The position numbers and the translations under genes are program-made. Below the pieces are notes generated by a model. It saw only the letters and a program-made list of their open reading frames with translations, searched no databases and was not told the origin of the DNA. Of a stretch of DNA of 64,000 nucleotides, positions 1 through 9,176 are shown one piece after another. The DNA lies in the NCBI GenBank assembly GCA_964495785.1, contig CAZBXL010000009.1:10902-74901 (forward strand). Reading direction: 5' to 3'. Source of the stretch: RFSX01 sp964495785. Its GTDB lineage: Bacteria > Bacteroidota > Bacteroidia > Chitinophagales > Saprospiraceae. Each line of letters begins with the position of its first letter. The first letter of the stretch is position 1.

Positions 1-7
1 TAACTAT

Positions 8-436
8 ATGAATAAAATAACATACTTAACGCTCATACTCTTTGCAATTCTAAGTTGTAAAGGTGAACCTTCGACCTCTCAAAAGCAGTCAGTAGATGAT
101 CCCTTTTTTATAGCGGATATAGGCGCAACAGATATTATAAAAATGAAGAGTGGTGACCTCAGTCAATATCTTACAGATGGGCAAGCCTCTTTTGGAAATG
201 TAAGGATAGAGCAATCGGGAGCCCATTTCTATCTGCATACTTCTGATAATACTACCAATGATATATATGCAACACAGCTTAGAGAAGTGGATAATCGATT
301 ATATTTAGATCTTAAAGCTCAAGTGCATTCTTGCAGCAAGGTTGGTGATATCCCATGTAAGTTTCTTAAGAATACAAATTACACAATAGTAGGTTGTACT
401 GGTCAATGTGACCATAATGTATCAGTAAAGAGTTGA
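8..436 (+). CDS. Small secreted lipoprotein of unknown function
   Basis: The 142-residue product starts with a short basic and hydrophobic leader ending in a lipobox (AILSC, Cys17), so it is probably lipidated and exported. I recognise no domain. The mature part has five further cysteines, all near the C-terminus (CSKVGDIPC, then CTGQC), which could form disulfides. The gene starts eight bases into the window, so its upstream context is not visible. It converges on the minus-strand MopE-like gene, with 17 bases between the stops. The reading frame and lipobox are seen; location in the cell is inferred; function is unknown. Confidence 0.7.
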   Translation: MNKITYLTLILFAILSCKGEPSTSQKQSVDDPFFIADIGATDIIKMKSGDLSQYLTDGQASFGNVRIEQSGAHFYLHTSDNTTNDIYATQLREVDNRLYLDLKAQVHSCSKVGDIPCKFLKNTNYTIVGCTGQCDHNVSVKS

Positions 437-453
437 GGACATTGCTATAAAAG

Positions 454-1653
454 CTATCGTCTTAAGATGACCATTCTTTTTATGTGGCTTTTGCCTAAAT
501 CCTTATCTGTGAATATTAAGGTATAAGTTCCTTGAGCATAATCAGAAACATCTATCTCTGGAACAGTATCATATCTATCAATTATAAGACCATCTATACT
601 GATAATATGAAGGGTATACTCTTCATCATTATTTGTTGCTATAAATAGTGTCCTATTAGCTGGATTAGGCCATATGGATAGTTCTATATCCCAAAGGTCA
701 GATACAGATACCGTCCCGTCAATACCATCACAATTTTCATCTATTCCGTTGCTATCTTCATCTATAGCATTGGGATTAATATTAGGGTCAGAATCATCAC
801 AGTCTGTATTATCTAATGTGTAACCATCAGGAATATCACAATCTGTGAGGCTATTATTAGGATCTCCGAATCCGTCGCCATCAGTATCAATGTAGTATTG
901 AAATGTAGATAGGCCCTCATCGATAGCGCCATCACAATTATTATCCTGGCCATCACAAAATTCTATGTTACCAGGAAAGTTATTGGGATCCATATCGTCA
1001 CAGTCTTCATCCTCTGATACGCCGTCGCCATCATTATCTATGGTAGAAGCACTTGTTATACATATATGACTACTTGAGACATCAGGACATACATTATCAC
1101 TGTTGGCAGTAATGGTGATATTGACTTCTTGTTCTGCCTGTAGACCACTAAGGCAGTATTCTGAAGTAAATTGGTCCAATGCTACTGTAATGCCATCTAC
1201 TGTGATATCATAGCCTGTAGCTTTTTGTACAAGATTCCAGCAAAAACAGAGTTCGGTTACATCTACACTGCAACAGGATATGAGAGGTGCTACGATTACA
1301 GGTATAACTTCATACGTCCATTCAGTAAGGGGTGACTGACAGCCATTGGCATCGGTGACAATAACACTTAATGTCTGAATACCTGGAAGTCCCGCGAATA
1401 TAGATACTGAAAAACTATTAGGAGATGCAGGTGACCACGTGTATTCGAAAGGCGGTGTCCCTCCGTGTGTTACCGTAGCGTTAAAGGTGTCACCTATGCA
1501 GACTTCAGACGGCGCATTTAAAGTAGCGACAATATTATTTTCTAATGTATTCAGTTCTACGGACTCTTCAGCAGAGCAGAAAGATGAAGCTGTAAAGAGA
1601 AGGAATAAGGTATAGAATTTTTTTAAATGAAAGTTGGATTCTTTTATTCTCAT
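454..1653 (-). CDS. Secreted MopE-like calcium/metal-binding-repeat protein with Por (T9SS) sorting domain
   Basis: The 399-residue product has an N-terminal hydrophobic export signal (about 10-28), then a PKD-like Ig fold (about 45-115, with the typical GGTPPFEYTW stretch) and a fibronectin-III-like module (about 120-200). Acidic repeats follow at about 205-315: DNDGDGVSEDEDCDDMDP, then FCDGQDNNCDGAIDEG, then further DTDGDG and DCDDSDP units. These are the Asp/Asn/Cys repeats of the MopE putative metal-binding family and resemble calcium-binding thrombospondin type 3 loops. The last 75 residues (IWPNPANRTLFI to the terminal RMVILRR) look like a type A Por sorting domain, which directs type IX secretion to the cell surface in Bacteroidota. 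The substrate or partner is unknown. The start lies 29 bases from a scaffold gap, so its promoter is not visible. Confidence 0.8.
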   Translation of the reverse strand: MRIKESNFHLKKFYTLFLLFTASSFCSAEESVELNTLENNIVATLNAPSEVCIGDTFNATVTHGGTPPFEYTWSPASPNSFSVSIFAGLPGIQTLSVIVTDANGCQSPLTEWTYEVIPVIVAPLISCCSVDVTELCFCWNLVQKATGYDITVDGITVALDQFTSEYCLSGLQAEQEVNITITANSDNVCPDVSSSHICITSASTIDNDGDGVSEDEDCDDMDPNNFPGNIEFCDGQDNNCDGAIDEGLSTFQYYIDTDGDGFGDPNNSLTDCDIPDGYTLDNTDCDDSDPNINPNAIDEDSNGIDENCDGIDGTVSVSDLWDIELSIWPNPANRTLFIATNNDEEYTLHIISIDGLIIDRYDTVPEIDVSDYAQGTYTLIFTDKDLGKSHIKRMVILRR

Positions 1654-1682
1654 AATTTATGATGATAACTTACAATAATGAT

Positions 1683-1782
1683 NNNNNNNNNNNNNNNNNN
1701 NNNNNNNNNNNNNNNNNNNNNNNNNNNNNNNNNNNNNNNNNNNNNNNNNNNNNNNNNNNNNNNNNNNNNNNNNNNNNNNNNN
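1683..1782. other. Scaffold gap (100 N)
   Basis: A run of exactly 100 N is the conventional placeholder for a gap of unknown size. It lies between the start of the secreted MopE-like gene and the 3' end of the alginate operon, so no coding frame is visibly cut. Promoter sequence or a small gene could be hidden here. Confidence 0.97.
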
Positions 1783-1869
1783 AAATCAATTGTGATTTCT
1801 ATACTAACTAATTTTCCTGTTGATTATAATTGTGAGAAATGAAATCTTTAATACATAATGAAGCAGGGT

Positions 1870-1906
1870 AAAATCAGAACCAGAACCATAAAGATTCTGA
1901 TTCTGA
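1870..1906 (-). terminator. Probable intrinsic terminator of the alginate operon
   Basis: A 12-bp inverted repeat (arms 1874-1885 and 1895-1906, 9-nt loop) lies 14 bases past the stop of eda. Read as minus-strand RNA, every position pairs, including one G-U wobble. Read as plus-strand RNA the same position would be a C-A mismatch, so the structure favours the minus strand. A short tract of four U follows. The U-tract is weak, so termination may be partial. Confidence 0.6.
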
Positions 1907-1919
1907 ATTAAGTTTTCAT

Positions 1920-2588
1920 TTATGATCTAATTGTTTTGATCAATGCTAAAGCATCAGCTGTAATCATTTTGATCTTATCATAGTCAAAAGAACCATCTTC
2001 TTTTTTTGCGATAAGCTTAGACCCCATACCTACGCAATAAGCACCTGCACCAAACCATCCTTTCAGGTTCTCTTCAGTAGGGGAGACACCGCCCGTAGGC
2101 ATGACCTTGGTCCATGGTTGTGGTGCTGTGATCGCCTTGATGAATCCGGGACCGTATGTGCTGCCTGGAAAAAGTTTAACTAAGTCACACCCCATCTCTT
2201 CGGCTCTTGTTATCTCTGTCAGAGTACCGCATCCAGGTGACCATAGTATATTCCTTCTGTTACATACTCTCGCTATATCTTCTCTGTATACGGGTGTTAC
2301 TATAAAGTTAGCCCCCATCTGCATGTAGAGTGCTGCAGTACCTTGATCGACGACAGAACCTACTCCGAGAATCATATCTGGAAGATTCTTATTGACATAT
2401 TGTGCCAGTTGGTGATAGACATCTTGAGCAAAATCTCCTCTGTTAGTAAACTCTAATAATCTTGCACCACCTTCATATAGGCACTGTACTGTTTTTATTG
2501 CTACATCAGCATCTGCATTGTAGAACAAAGGGACCATGCCCGTTTCTTTCATGGTCTGTAAGACCTCTATTTTTGTAAATGTTGCCAT
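1920..2588 (-). CDS. eda: Bifunctional KHG/KDPG aldolase
   Basis: This enzyme cleaves 2-keto-3-deoxy-6-phosphogluconate to pyruvate and glyceraldehyde-3-phosphate, the last step of alginate monomer catabolism. The 222 residues match the usual length of class I KDPG aldolases. Visible family landmarks are the catalytic Glu46 in RLLEFTNRG, the Schiff-base Lys138 in DLVKLFPGS, and the phosphate-binding PTGGVSP stretch at 164-170. The gene is last in the minus-strand alginate operon, six bases after kdgK, and is followed by a terminator hairpin. It is co-transcribed with the kinase that makes its substrate. Family assignment is firm; the alginate role follows from context. Confidence 0.95.
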   Translation of the reverse strand: MATFTKIEVLQTMKETGMVPLFYNADADVAIKTVQCLYEGGARLLEFTNRGDFAQDVYHQLAQYVNKNLPDMILGVGSVVDQGTAALYMQMGANFIVTPVYREDIARVCNRRNILWSPGCGTLTEITRAEEMGCDLVKLFPGSTYGPGFIKAITAPQPWTKVMPTGGVSPTEENLKGWFGAGAYCVGMGSKLIAKKEDGSFDYDKIKMITADALALIKTIRS

Positions 2589-2594
2589 AAGTTA

Positions 2595-3632
2595 TTATCT
2601 ACTTACACGACCACTTGCGTCGCCACTCATTAATTTTTCTACTTCGTCTACCGTTACAAGATTGGCATCTCCTTTAATCGTATGCTTTAAGCATGATGCC
2701 GCTACTGCAAAATCTAATGCTTTCTGGTCGTCACCTTCATATTTAATAAGTCCATAGATCAAACCTCCCATGAAGCTATCTCCACCACCGACTCTATCTA
2801 CTATATGAGTGATGTCATAATCTGTAGCTTCGTACAAGGTCTTACCGTCATAGAGTACGCCAGACCAAGTATTATGTGATGCTGAAAGTGATCCACGTAG
2901 TGTAGTGATAACTTTTTTAGCTCGCGGAAACATTTCCATCAGTTGTTTCAGTACAGATAAGTATGCTTTACCGTCAACACTACCTCCATGTGTTACATCA
3001 ACACCTTCTGGGTGTAATCCAAAGTGCTTCTCAGCGTCTTCTTCATTACCTAAGATAACATCACAACCCGCTACTAATTCTGGCATGACATCCATAGGTG
3101 ACTTGCCATATTTCCATAGCTTCTTTCTATAGTTGAGATCTGTAGATACAGTCACTCCCATTTTGTTAGCCATCTGTATAGCTTCTAAGCAAGCATCAGC
3201 TGCACCTTGTGATATCGCAGGTGTTATCCCCGTCCAGTGAAACCATCCTGCACCATCAAATACCTTCTCCCAATCTATCATACCTTTCTCGATGGTAGAC
3301 ATACTTGAGTGAGCTCTATCGTAGACAACCTTACTTCCTCTGCTTACAGCTCCTGTTTCTAAAAAGTAGATGCCGAGTCGCTCACCACCTCTTGCTATAT
3401 ACTGTGTACCTACATTACGCTTTCTCATTTCCATGAGGGCACATTCTCCTAAGTCATTGTTAGGTAATCGGGTGACAAATTGTGTATCAAGTCCATAATT
3501 AGCTAATGACACAGCGACATTGCTTTCTCCGCCACCATAGACGACATCAAAGCTATTCGCTTGAGAAAACCTTTGCCAACCTGGGGGGCTTAATCTTAAC
3601 ATGATCTCGCCAAATGTGACTACTTTTTTCAT
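2595..3632 (-). CDS. kdgK: 2-keto-3-deoxygluconate kinase (PfkB family)
   Basis: This kinase phosphorylates 2-keto-3-deoxy-D-gluconate to KDPG with ATP in the cytoplasm. The 345-residue protein has the PfkB fold signatures: the sugar-binding N-terminus VVYGGGESNVAVSLANYG at about 31-48, and the C-terminal ATP/anion-hole motif DRVGGGDSFMGG at 279-290 with the predicted catalytic base Asp285. Length is close to that of bacterial KdgK proteins. It lies between an SDR reductase, which makes its likely substrate, and eda, which uses its product. Spacing is 21 and 6 bases, so it is surely in the same operon. Other PfkB sugar kinases look alike, so substrate identity rests partly on the neighbours. 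Confidence 0.92.
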   Translation of the reverse strand: MKKVVTFGEIMLRLSPPGWQRFSQANSFDVVYGGGESNVAVSLANYGLDTQFVTRLPNNDLGECALMEMRKRNVGTQYIARGGERLGIYFLETGAVSRGSKVVYDRAHSSMSTIEKGMIDWEKVFDGAGWFHWTGITPAISQGAADACLEAIQMANKMGVTVSTDLNYRKKLWKYGKSPMDVMPELVAGCDVILGNEEDAEKHFGLHPEGVDVTHGGSVDGKAYLSVLKQLMEMFPRAKKVITTLRGSLSASHNTWSGVLYDGKTLYEATDYDITHIVDRVGGGDSFMGGLIYGLIKYEGDDQKALDFAVAASCLKHTIKGDANLVTVDEVEKLMSGDASGRVSR

Positions 3633-3653
3633 TTTTAAATAGATATATTATTT

Positions 3654-4409
3654 CTAAGAAAATGCTAAACCACCGTTAATATCAAAGTTAGCTCCTGTAA
3701 TAAATGAACTCTTTTTAGAAGCTAAATAAAGAACTAAATCTGCAACCTCATCAGGGCTTCCTTCTCTTCTTACTGGAGTCTTACCCGCTACAACTTTACG
3801 TATCTCATCTGATGTAAAGTCGTCATGGAATTTAGTGCCTATAAGACCTGGGCATAGAGCATTTACTCTTATTCCTTTAGGTCCAAGTTCTTTGGCCATA
3901 GCTCTTGTAAATGTCGTTGTTGCTCCTTTAGATGATGCGTATAATGAAGAACCTCCTCCTCCACCATCTCTTGCTGCAAGAGAAGAAAGATTAATAACAG
4001 ATGTTCCTTTGCCCATTAATGGCACGAACGCTTGCATGACAAATACAGTAGACTTAAAATTGACATCCATAACTAAGTTGTAAAAGTCTTCATCTAATTC
4101 TTGTAATGTCTTACGAGCAAAAAGGCCACCTGCATTATTGACTAAGATGTGTACCTTCTTTCCGAAAGCTTTTACCGTTTTAGATTTCAAACTTTTGATT
4201 CCTTTCATAGTAGATACATCTGCTTTGACCATAATCGCCTTACCTCCTGCTGCAGTTATTTCTTCTACTGTCTTTTTAGCAGCAGCTCTTGAGCTATTGT
4301 AATTCACAACGACGCTGGCTCCTCCTTTGGCAAGTGCTATTGATATAGATCTACCGATATCTCTTCCTCCACCAGTGACAACAGCTACTTTTCCTTTAAA
4401 TTCTTTCAT
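3654..4409 (-). CDS. SDR oxidoreductase, candidate DEH (unsaturated uronate-derived) reductase
   Basis: A classical short-chain dehydrogenase of 251 residues. The dinucleotide motif VTGGGRDIG is at 11-19, NNAGG at 91-95, and the catalytic Ser142/143, Tyr157 and Lys161 (YASSK) are all present. The stretch NYNSSR after the second beta strand suggests a preference for NADP(H). In the alginate pathway 4-deoxy-L-erythro-5-hexoseulose uronate (DEH) is reduced to 2-keto-3-deoxygluconate by an SDR, and this gene lies just upstream of kdgK. A second SDR precedes it, so which one acts on DEH cannot be settled by reading. The family call is firm; the substrate is inferred. Confidence 0.85.
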   Translation of the reverse strand: MKEFKGKVAVVTGGGRDIGRSISIALAKGGASVVVNYNSSRAAAKKTVEEITAAGGKAIMVKADVSTMKGIKSLKSKTVKAFGKKVHILVNNAGGLFARKTLQELDEDFYNLVMDVNFKSTVFVMQAFVPLMGKGTSVINLSSLAARDGGGGGSSLYASSKGATTTFTRAMAKELGPKGIRVNALCPGLIGTKFHDDFTSDEIRKVVAGKTPVRREGSPDEVADLVLYLASKKSSFITGANFDINGGLAFS

Positions 4410-4440
4410 TGTTATTTTTACTTTTTCTTTTATTAATTTA

Positions 4441-5205
4441 TTAAATACCTAACGCTTGACCACCACCTATCTGAATTGTCTCTGCAGTTATGAAAGACGC
4501 ATCTTTGCTTGCAAGAAAAGAAACTACTCCTGATACATCTTCTGGTTGCCCTAATCTGCCAAGCATGATGTTGTTAGCCCATGATGCAAATACTTCTGGC
4601 TTAGTAGATTTTATCTGCTGGTGGAATGGTGTATCAATTGTACCTGGAGATACAGCATTTACTCTTATGCCATATTCTGCAAGATCTTTAGCTAATGCTC
4701 TTGTGATTGCATGCACACCTGCTTTAGAGGTACCGTAGATACCTGCACCTGGACCACCTGCATTCCATGCAGCATTAGATGTATAGTTTATGATTGTAGG
4801 ATGCTCACCTTTTTTAAGATATGGTATTGCTGCTCTTGATGCGTAGAATACAGAATCTAAGTTTAATGCCATGACATTTTTATAGAATTCTGTTGTCATT
4901 TCTTCAAATCTCGATCTTCCGCCGAGACCACCTGCATTATTTACAAGAACATCAATCCTTCCGTATTTGTCACCTATATTTTTAATGCTTGAAGAAACGG
5001 CTTCTTCGTTAGTCACATCGAATCCTGAATACTCTGCAGTGAGTCCATGATCCGCAAGTTCCTTAACTTTTTCTTGCCCTTTATCATCTTGGATGCCATT
5101 CATTATAACCTTGTATCCGTCAGAACATAATCTTTTGGCAACTTCAAAACCGATTCCACTCGTTGCTCCGGTAACGATAGCTACTCTTTCGTTATTTGTA
5201 CTCAT
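4441..5205 (-). CDS. SDR oxidoreductase, second candidate uronate/DEH reductase
   Basis: A second classical SDR, 254 residues, with VTGATSGIG at 11-19, NNAGG at 89-93, Ser143, Tyr157 and Lys161 (YGTSK). It is clearly not a recent duplicate of the SDR gene downstream: cofactor loops and the middle region differ, and the second strand ends NGIQDD rather than NYNSSR, suggesting different cofactor preference. It is 31 bases upstream of the other SDR and 24 bases downstream of the uronate transporter gene. It may be the DEH reductase, or it may handle a related uronate such as a mannuronate-derived ketose. Active-site completeness is seen; the role is inferred from the operon. Confidence 0.83.
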   Translation of the reverse strand: MSTNNERVAIVTGATSGIGFEVAKRLCSDGYKVIMNGIQDDKGQEKVKELADHGLTAEYSGFDVTNEEAVSSSIKNIGDKYGRIDVLVNNAGGLGGRSRFEEMTTEFYKNVMALNLDSVFYASRAAIPYLKKGEHPTIINYTSNAAWNAGGPGAGIYGTSKAGVHAITRALAKDLAEYGIRVNAVSPGTIDTPFHQQIKSTKPEVFASWANNIMLGRLGQPEDVSGVVSFLASKDASFITAETIQIGGGQALGI

Positions 5206-5229
5206 AATTTATTTAGTTGTTTGTTTTAT

Positions 5230-6555
5230 TTAATTTCTATTAATTAATGTGTTATCACTGATAGGCTTTAGTGGTTCTATTCTTGGACATAGTATCCATA
5301 CACTTGCAAGTGCAATAATAGCTAAAGCTGCACCTATTATAAATGCAGGAGAATAATTTCCTCCAGAAGTGAGCCATGGTACTAATACTGTAAGACCTGC
5401 TGCAGTCAGCTTAGCAGCCATACCTGCAAATCCTGCAAGCGTTCCTACAGTCTTACCACTATAGAGATCACTAGGCAATGTCTGCACATTTCCGATTGCT
5501 GTCTGGAATCCAAATAAAATGACTGCCATTATTATTACTGCATTCACTGGAGCTCCTGGATTAGATAAAGCATAGAACGAAGGTAACATAATCAAGCACC
5601 CTAAGGTAATGACCATCTTACGAGTCTTATTAACATCCCAACCGGCTCCTAATCTATTCTGAGCTAATAAGCCACCAAACCAAGCTCCAAACATAGCACC
5701 AAGATACGGCACCCATCCATAGAGACCAATTTCTTTAACGTTCATACCATAGACTTCACTTAGGTAGATAGGAATCCATCCTATGAATAACCACCATATA
5801 GGGTCTATAGCCGCTGACGCTAATATTACTCCCCAGCTTTCCTTATGTGATAATAACTTGCCCGTAGTTGGGTTATATCCGTCATCAAAGTTGCCATCGC
5901 CATCTTTATCCTGATTAAGTTGTCCTGATAGGATATATTGTTTTTCGCTTTCTGTAATATTAGGATGACTTTTAGGTGGTGACTTGACAAGTAGCATCCA
6001 AGGTATTAGCCATAAAAACCCTAATACAGCGATTGCTACAAAGATCATCTGCCAGCTGAGATAGATGGTCAATGCTGCGATGAGTGGAATAGAGATAATC
6101 CCTCCTATGGCAGCACCGGAATTAAATAATCCTTGAGCAAAGGCTCTTTCTTTAGTGGGAAACCATTCTGCATTTCCCTTAGCGGCACCTGGCCAGTTAC
6201 CTGCTTCTGCTACTCCGAGTATGACTCTAAATACTATAAAACTACCCATTCCTCTTGCAAATGCATGTAATGCTGTAGCAATAGACCACACACCAATAGA
6301 AAGCGCAAATCCTAATCTTGTTCCGACCCAATCGAATATTTTTCCAAATATGGCTTGCCCAAATGCATAGGCAAAAATGAAGGCCGTTAAAATCTTACTG
6401 TAGATTAACTTCCTGCCATCAGCATCCAAATTAGGATATAGTTCTTCTGCGATATCTGGCCAAAGCACAGATAACGATTGTCTATCGATATAGTTGATGA
6501 CGGTGGCTAATGCGATTAATGCGATGACCCACCATCTTAATCCTGATATTTTCAT
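5230..6555 (-). CDS. MFS hexuronate/DEH transporter (ExuT-like)
   Basis: A 441-residue major facilitator superfamily permease with about 12 hydrophobic segments. The start RWWVIALIALATVINYIDRQ is typical of the anion:cation symporter family that includes ExuT and related uronate carriers, as is EAGNWPGAAKGNAEWFPTKE at about 140. The cytoplasmic loop holds an unusual acidic insert (NQDKDGDGNFDDGYNP, about 214-230), common in Bacteroidota members. It would bring monomeric uronate or DEH from the periplasm into the cytoplasm, after periplasmic PL6 and PL17 action. Its ATG overlaps the kdgF stop by four bases (ATGA), indicating tight co-translation with KdgF. Confidence 0.88.
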   Translation of the reverse strand: MKISGLRWWVIALIALATVINYIDRQSLSVLWPDIAEELYPNLDADGRKLIYSKILTAFIFAYAFGQAIFGKIFDWVGTRLGFALSIGVWSIATALHAFARGMGSFIVFRVILGVAEAGNWPGAAKGNAEWFPTKERAFAQGLFNSGAAIGGIISIPLIAALTIYLSWQMIFVAIAVLGFLWLIPWMLLVKSPPKSHPNITESEKQYILSGQLNQDKDGDGNFDDGYNPTTGKLLSHKESWGVILASAAIDPIWWLFIGWIPIYLSEVYGMNVKEIGLYGWVPYLGAMFGAWFGGLLAQNRLGAGWDVNKTRKMVITLGCLIMLPSFYALSNPGAPVNAVIIMAVILFGFQTAIGNVQTLPSDLYSGKTVGTLAGFAGMAAKLTAAGLTVLVPWLTSGGNYSPAFIIGAALAIIALASVWILCPRIEPLKPISDNTLINRN

Positions 6556-6929
6556 AGGTTATGGTGTTTTTCTTGTTGTTCGTATCCTAAGAAGTCCTCT
6601 CTTGCAGGACCGAATACATCCAGAAGGACGCCTGGCTTAGTGCAGACGCATCCATGCATAACGTGAGGTAATACATAGAATGAATCACCAGCTCTTAATG
6701 TCTGAGTTTCATCACCAATTGTCATTTCAAATTCACCGCTTTCTACGTAAGTCACTTGCGAGTGATAATGTTTATGCATAACGCCAATAGCACCTTCTCC
6801 AAACTGTACTTTGACTAACATAATATGTTTGTCATAGCCCATTATCTGACGCTTAAGACCTGGTCCTACCTCTTCCCATGGTGTTGTTTCCCCAAAAAAG
6901 AAACCTTTAGTTGGTTTAATATCAATCAT
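6552..6929 (-). CDS. kdgF: Cupin protein KdgF, unsaturated uronate ring-opening enzyme
   Basis: A single-domain cupin of 125 residues. KdgF proteins turn the cyclic unsaturated uronates released by exo-lyases into linear DEH. The metal-binding cluster MHKHYHSQ (His52, His54, His56, Gln58) forms the first cupin motif, and GDSFYVLPHVMHG with His89/His92 the second. The gene sits between the PL17 oligoalginate lyase, which releases the unsaturated monomer, and the uronate transporter. This is the arrangement described for KdgF in alginate and pectin loci. There is no signal peptide, so a cytoplasmic location is expected. The call rests on motif, size and context. Confidence 0.87.
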   Translation of the reverse strand: MIDIKPTKGFFFGETTPWEEVGPGLKRQIMGYDKHIMLVKVQFGEGAIGVMHKHYHSQVTYVESGEFEMTIGDETQTLRAGDSFYVLPHVMHGCVCTKPGVLLDVFGPAREDFLGYEQQEKHHNL

Positions 6930-6938
6930 AATTAAATT

Positions 6939-9170
6939 TTATTTTTTCCAAATTTTATAATGTCCTTGCCATTCTATATTATTTAATTCTGTCTTTACAG
7001 AATGATTTTTTTCTTTATTCATGTCATGATTTGAGATCGCAATTGTCCATTCAGGTCCATCATGTTTACTAAGCATCACGATGGAGTAATTTTCGTCTTC
7101 ATATAGGACTTTTACATCCTGGATTTCTGAAAAAGGATTAATGGGTAATTCCGATACATAATTATATGTACCATGCGACTCTATTACGGACACGAATATC
7201 CTATTTTTTTTATTATTTACTCTTTGTATAAATACAGGATCTGAACGTAGATTATATTCAGGATCATTAGCGCCAGCTCTTGCAAGAATAATCTCATCAT
7301 TCATATCAGAATTAAACGATAATGTAAAAAACTTAGAGTGACCAAACCAGGTAAACTGCGATGTCGATTTCTCGGGATGACCTGTCGCTTCTTTCCATAG
7401 GTGCTGATAACCATGACTATCACCTAACACATCTAAAGTCGCCGATCTTTTATATTCGAAGTTAGTAGATAATAAATGTCCCATATACCAGAATGGCACA
7501 TCGTAAGTCTGATGGCTTTCAGATGTGGCTTTTAAGATATCTATGACTAATGGATTGCTCAGTGACTCATCGTCTAAGAGTATCATCGTTCTATGCATAT
7601 CTACATCATCGTATGCATGAGTATCTTTTGTACTTATGATCTGTGCATCGGTATTGGTTAAGTCAGAGAAAATGAGCTCAGGATTATGAGCTTCTCCCTT
7701 TTCTATATCTCCATTATAATGAGAAGTTTCATTAGCGACTAATGTATTATGAGCAATGGTTTGTTTTGCAAATGTTTTATTTTCTAATAAATATCGACCA
7801 CCTCCTTTTTGATCAATGTTGACCCATCGTGCTGAACCGTAATCTTGTAACACTTCTCCGACATCATCATAGAGAGAGTAAGATAATTTGTCAAAATGTC
7901 CATGACCCATTCCTTGTGAAGAATACTTTAGTACTAAGCAAGTCCCTGGTACTCTAAGTATAGCGACACCACCTTCATCTCCATCTTTTCCGTCTTCATA
8001 TATCATAGGTGTCTGATGGTAGGGAGTCGCTTTTCCATCTGTGATAGCTTTAGCTACAGCAAAGCCTGTATCGTCAAGTAGAACTTGCTCTTGTCTTTCT
8101 GCAATAGAGAGTAGAGAAGTATTTTTTGGATTTTCAGAATACATAATATCTAATGCCGTAACTAATTCTCTCGCCTTCCATGACATTCCTTTCTGCGAGT
8201 CATTAATAGGGAAGAATACACCATTGTCATCTGTCTGATTGAGTAATGCAAAAACGGCTTTTTGCATGATGCCATCTCTATAGTTCATAATGTCTAATTC
8301 TGGCATCATGTTGTCTAATGACTTACTAAAAATTAGAAATGGGAAAATAGCATATCGTAGATAATAAGGCCCTTCAGTGAAATAACCATTGGGCGCAAAT
8401 GCATTATCTAATTGTGCAAGGAATCCCGCCTTAGACATACCTTTCTCGTATATAAAACCTCCATCGTTATCCTTAGATAGATCGATGCCCTGATTGATAG
8501 GCAGACCATACAAGGCTCTGTCTATAAGGTCTTGATCTCTCATCGCTAATCCTATCATGCCTACTGCAGCATTAGCCCATGTACTGTGATTGTGTATTCT
8601 ATTAAAAAACTTTGGATTCTCTACTGACAAGAATTCTGCAAATGGTCTAAAGAGATCTTTTTCTAAATAAATTCTGTCTTCTTCAGACAGCCAATCGTAG
8701 ATGCAATCATAGGCTTGGCTTACGTACACTAACCAGTTAGCATCATTAAGACATTGCCAGAAGATCTTTCCAGTTGCATAAGACTTTTTAGTTGGGTGTA
8801 ATGATAGGTTAGGATACATCTTAGCATACGCCATTAAATTGTCCTTTATATACTTTGCATATTTCTCATCTTGGGTAATCTGAAACAGATTGCCGGCCTT
8901 CTGAAGTATGAAAAAATTACGCTTATGTCGCTCATGTGTATAGCCCCCGGCCATGTCCTTAGGAATAGGCACTAATACACCTAATTTGATTTCTGCATCT
9001 ACTTCTTCTCTGACCTTATTAAGAACCTCATCAAAGTATGCGACAGTACCAAGGTTTTTTCTAATCTCTTCTACACCTGCAGATGTCAAGGTAAGATTAG
9101 GATGTGGTTGTCCTAATATCGAGTTGGTAAAAATACCGCAGAGGATGAATATGTAGAGTGCTGTCTTCAT
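6939..9170 (-). CDS. PL17 oligoalginate lyase (exo-acting), exported
   Basis: A 743-residue exported enzyme with an N-terminal signal peptide (residues 1-20, ending SILG). It has the two-domain layout of polysaccharide lyase family 17: an all-alpha toroid followed by a heparinase II/III-like beta-sandwich from about residue 400. Landmarks are RIHNHSTWANAAVGM at 191-205, giving the Asn194/His195 pair equivalent to the catalytic Asn-His of Alg17C, EGPYYLRY at 266-273 supplying the catalytic tyrosine, and GHGHFDKLSYSLY in the sandwich domain. PL17 enzymes release unsaturated monouronates from alginate oligomers. The gene follows the PL6 lyase by six bases and precedes kdgF by nine. Confidence 0.93.
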   Translation of the reverse strand: MKTALYIFILCGIFTNSILGQPHPNLTLTSAGVEEIRKNLGTVAYFDEVLNKVREEVDAEIKLGVLVPIPKDMAGGYTHERHKRNFFILQKAGNLFQITQDEKYAKYIKDNLMAYAKMYPNLSLHPTKKSYATGKIFWQCLNDANWLVYVSQAYDCIYDWLSEEDRIYLEKDLFRPFAEFLSVENPKFFNRIHNHSTWANAAVGMIGLAMRDQDLIDRALYGLPINQGIDLSKDNDGGFIYEKGMSKAGFLAQLDNAFAPNGYFTEGPYYLRYAIFPFLIFSKSLDNMMPELDIMNYRDGIMQKAVFALLNQTDDNGVFFPINDSQKGMSWKARELVTALDIMYSENPKNTSLLSIAERQEQVLLDDTGFAVAKAITDGKATPYHQTPMIYEDGKDGDEGGVAILRVPGTCLVLKYSSQGMGHGHFDKLSYSLYDDVGEVLQDYGSARWVNIDQKGGGRYLLENKTFAKQTIAHNTLVANETSHYNGDIEKGEAHNPELIFSDLTNTDAQIISTKDTHAYDDVDMHRTMILLDDESLSNPLVIDILKATSESHQTYDVPFWYMGHLLSTNFEYKRSATLDVLGDSHGYQHLWKEATGHPEKSTSQFTWFGHSKFFTLSFNSDMNDEIILARAGANDPEYNLRSDPVFIQRVNNKKNRIFVSVIESHGTYNYVSELPINPFSEIQDVKVLYEDENYSIVMLSKHDGPEWTIAISNHDMNKEKNHSVKTELNNIEWQGHYKIWKK

Positions 9171-9176
9171 TGAGAT

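Noticed and set aside
3654..5205. Two adjacent SDR genes considered as a tandem duplication
   Set aside because: Cofactor loops, middle regions and C-termini differ clearly; they are distant members of the same superfamily.
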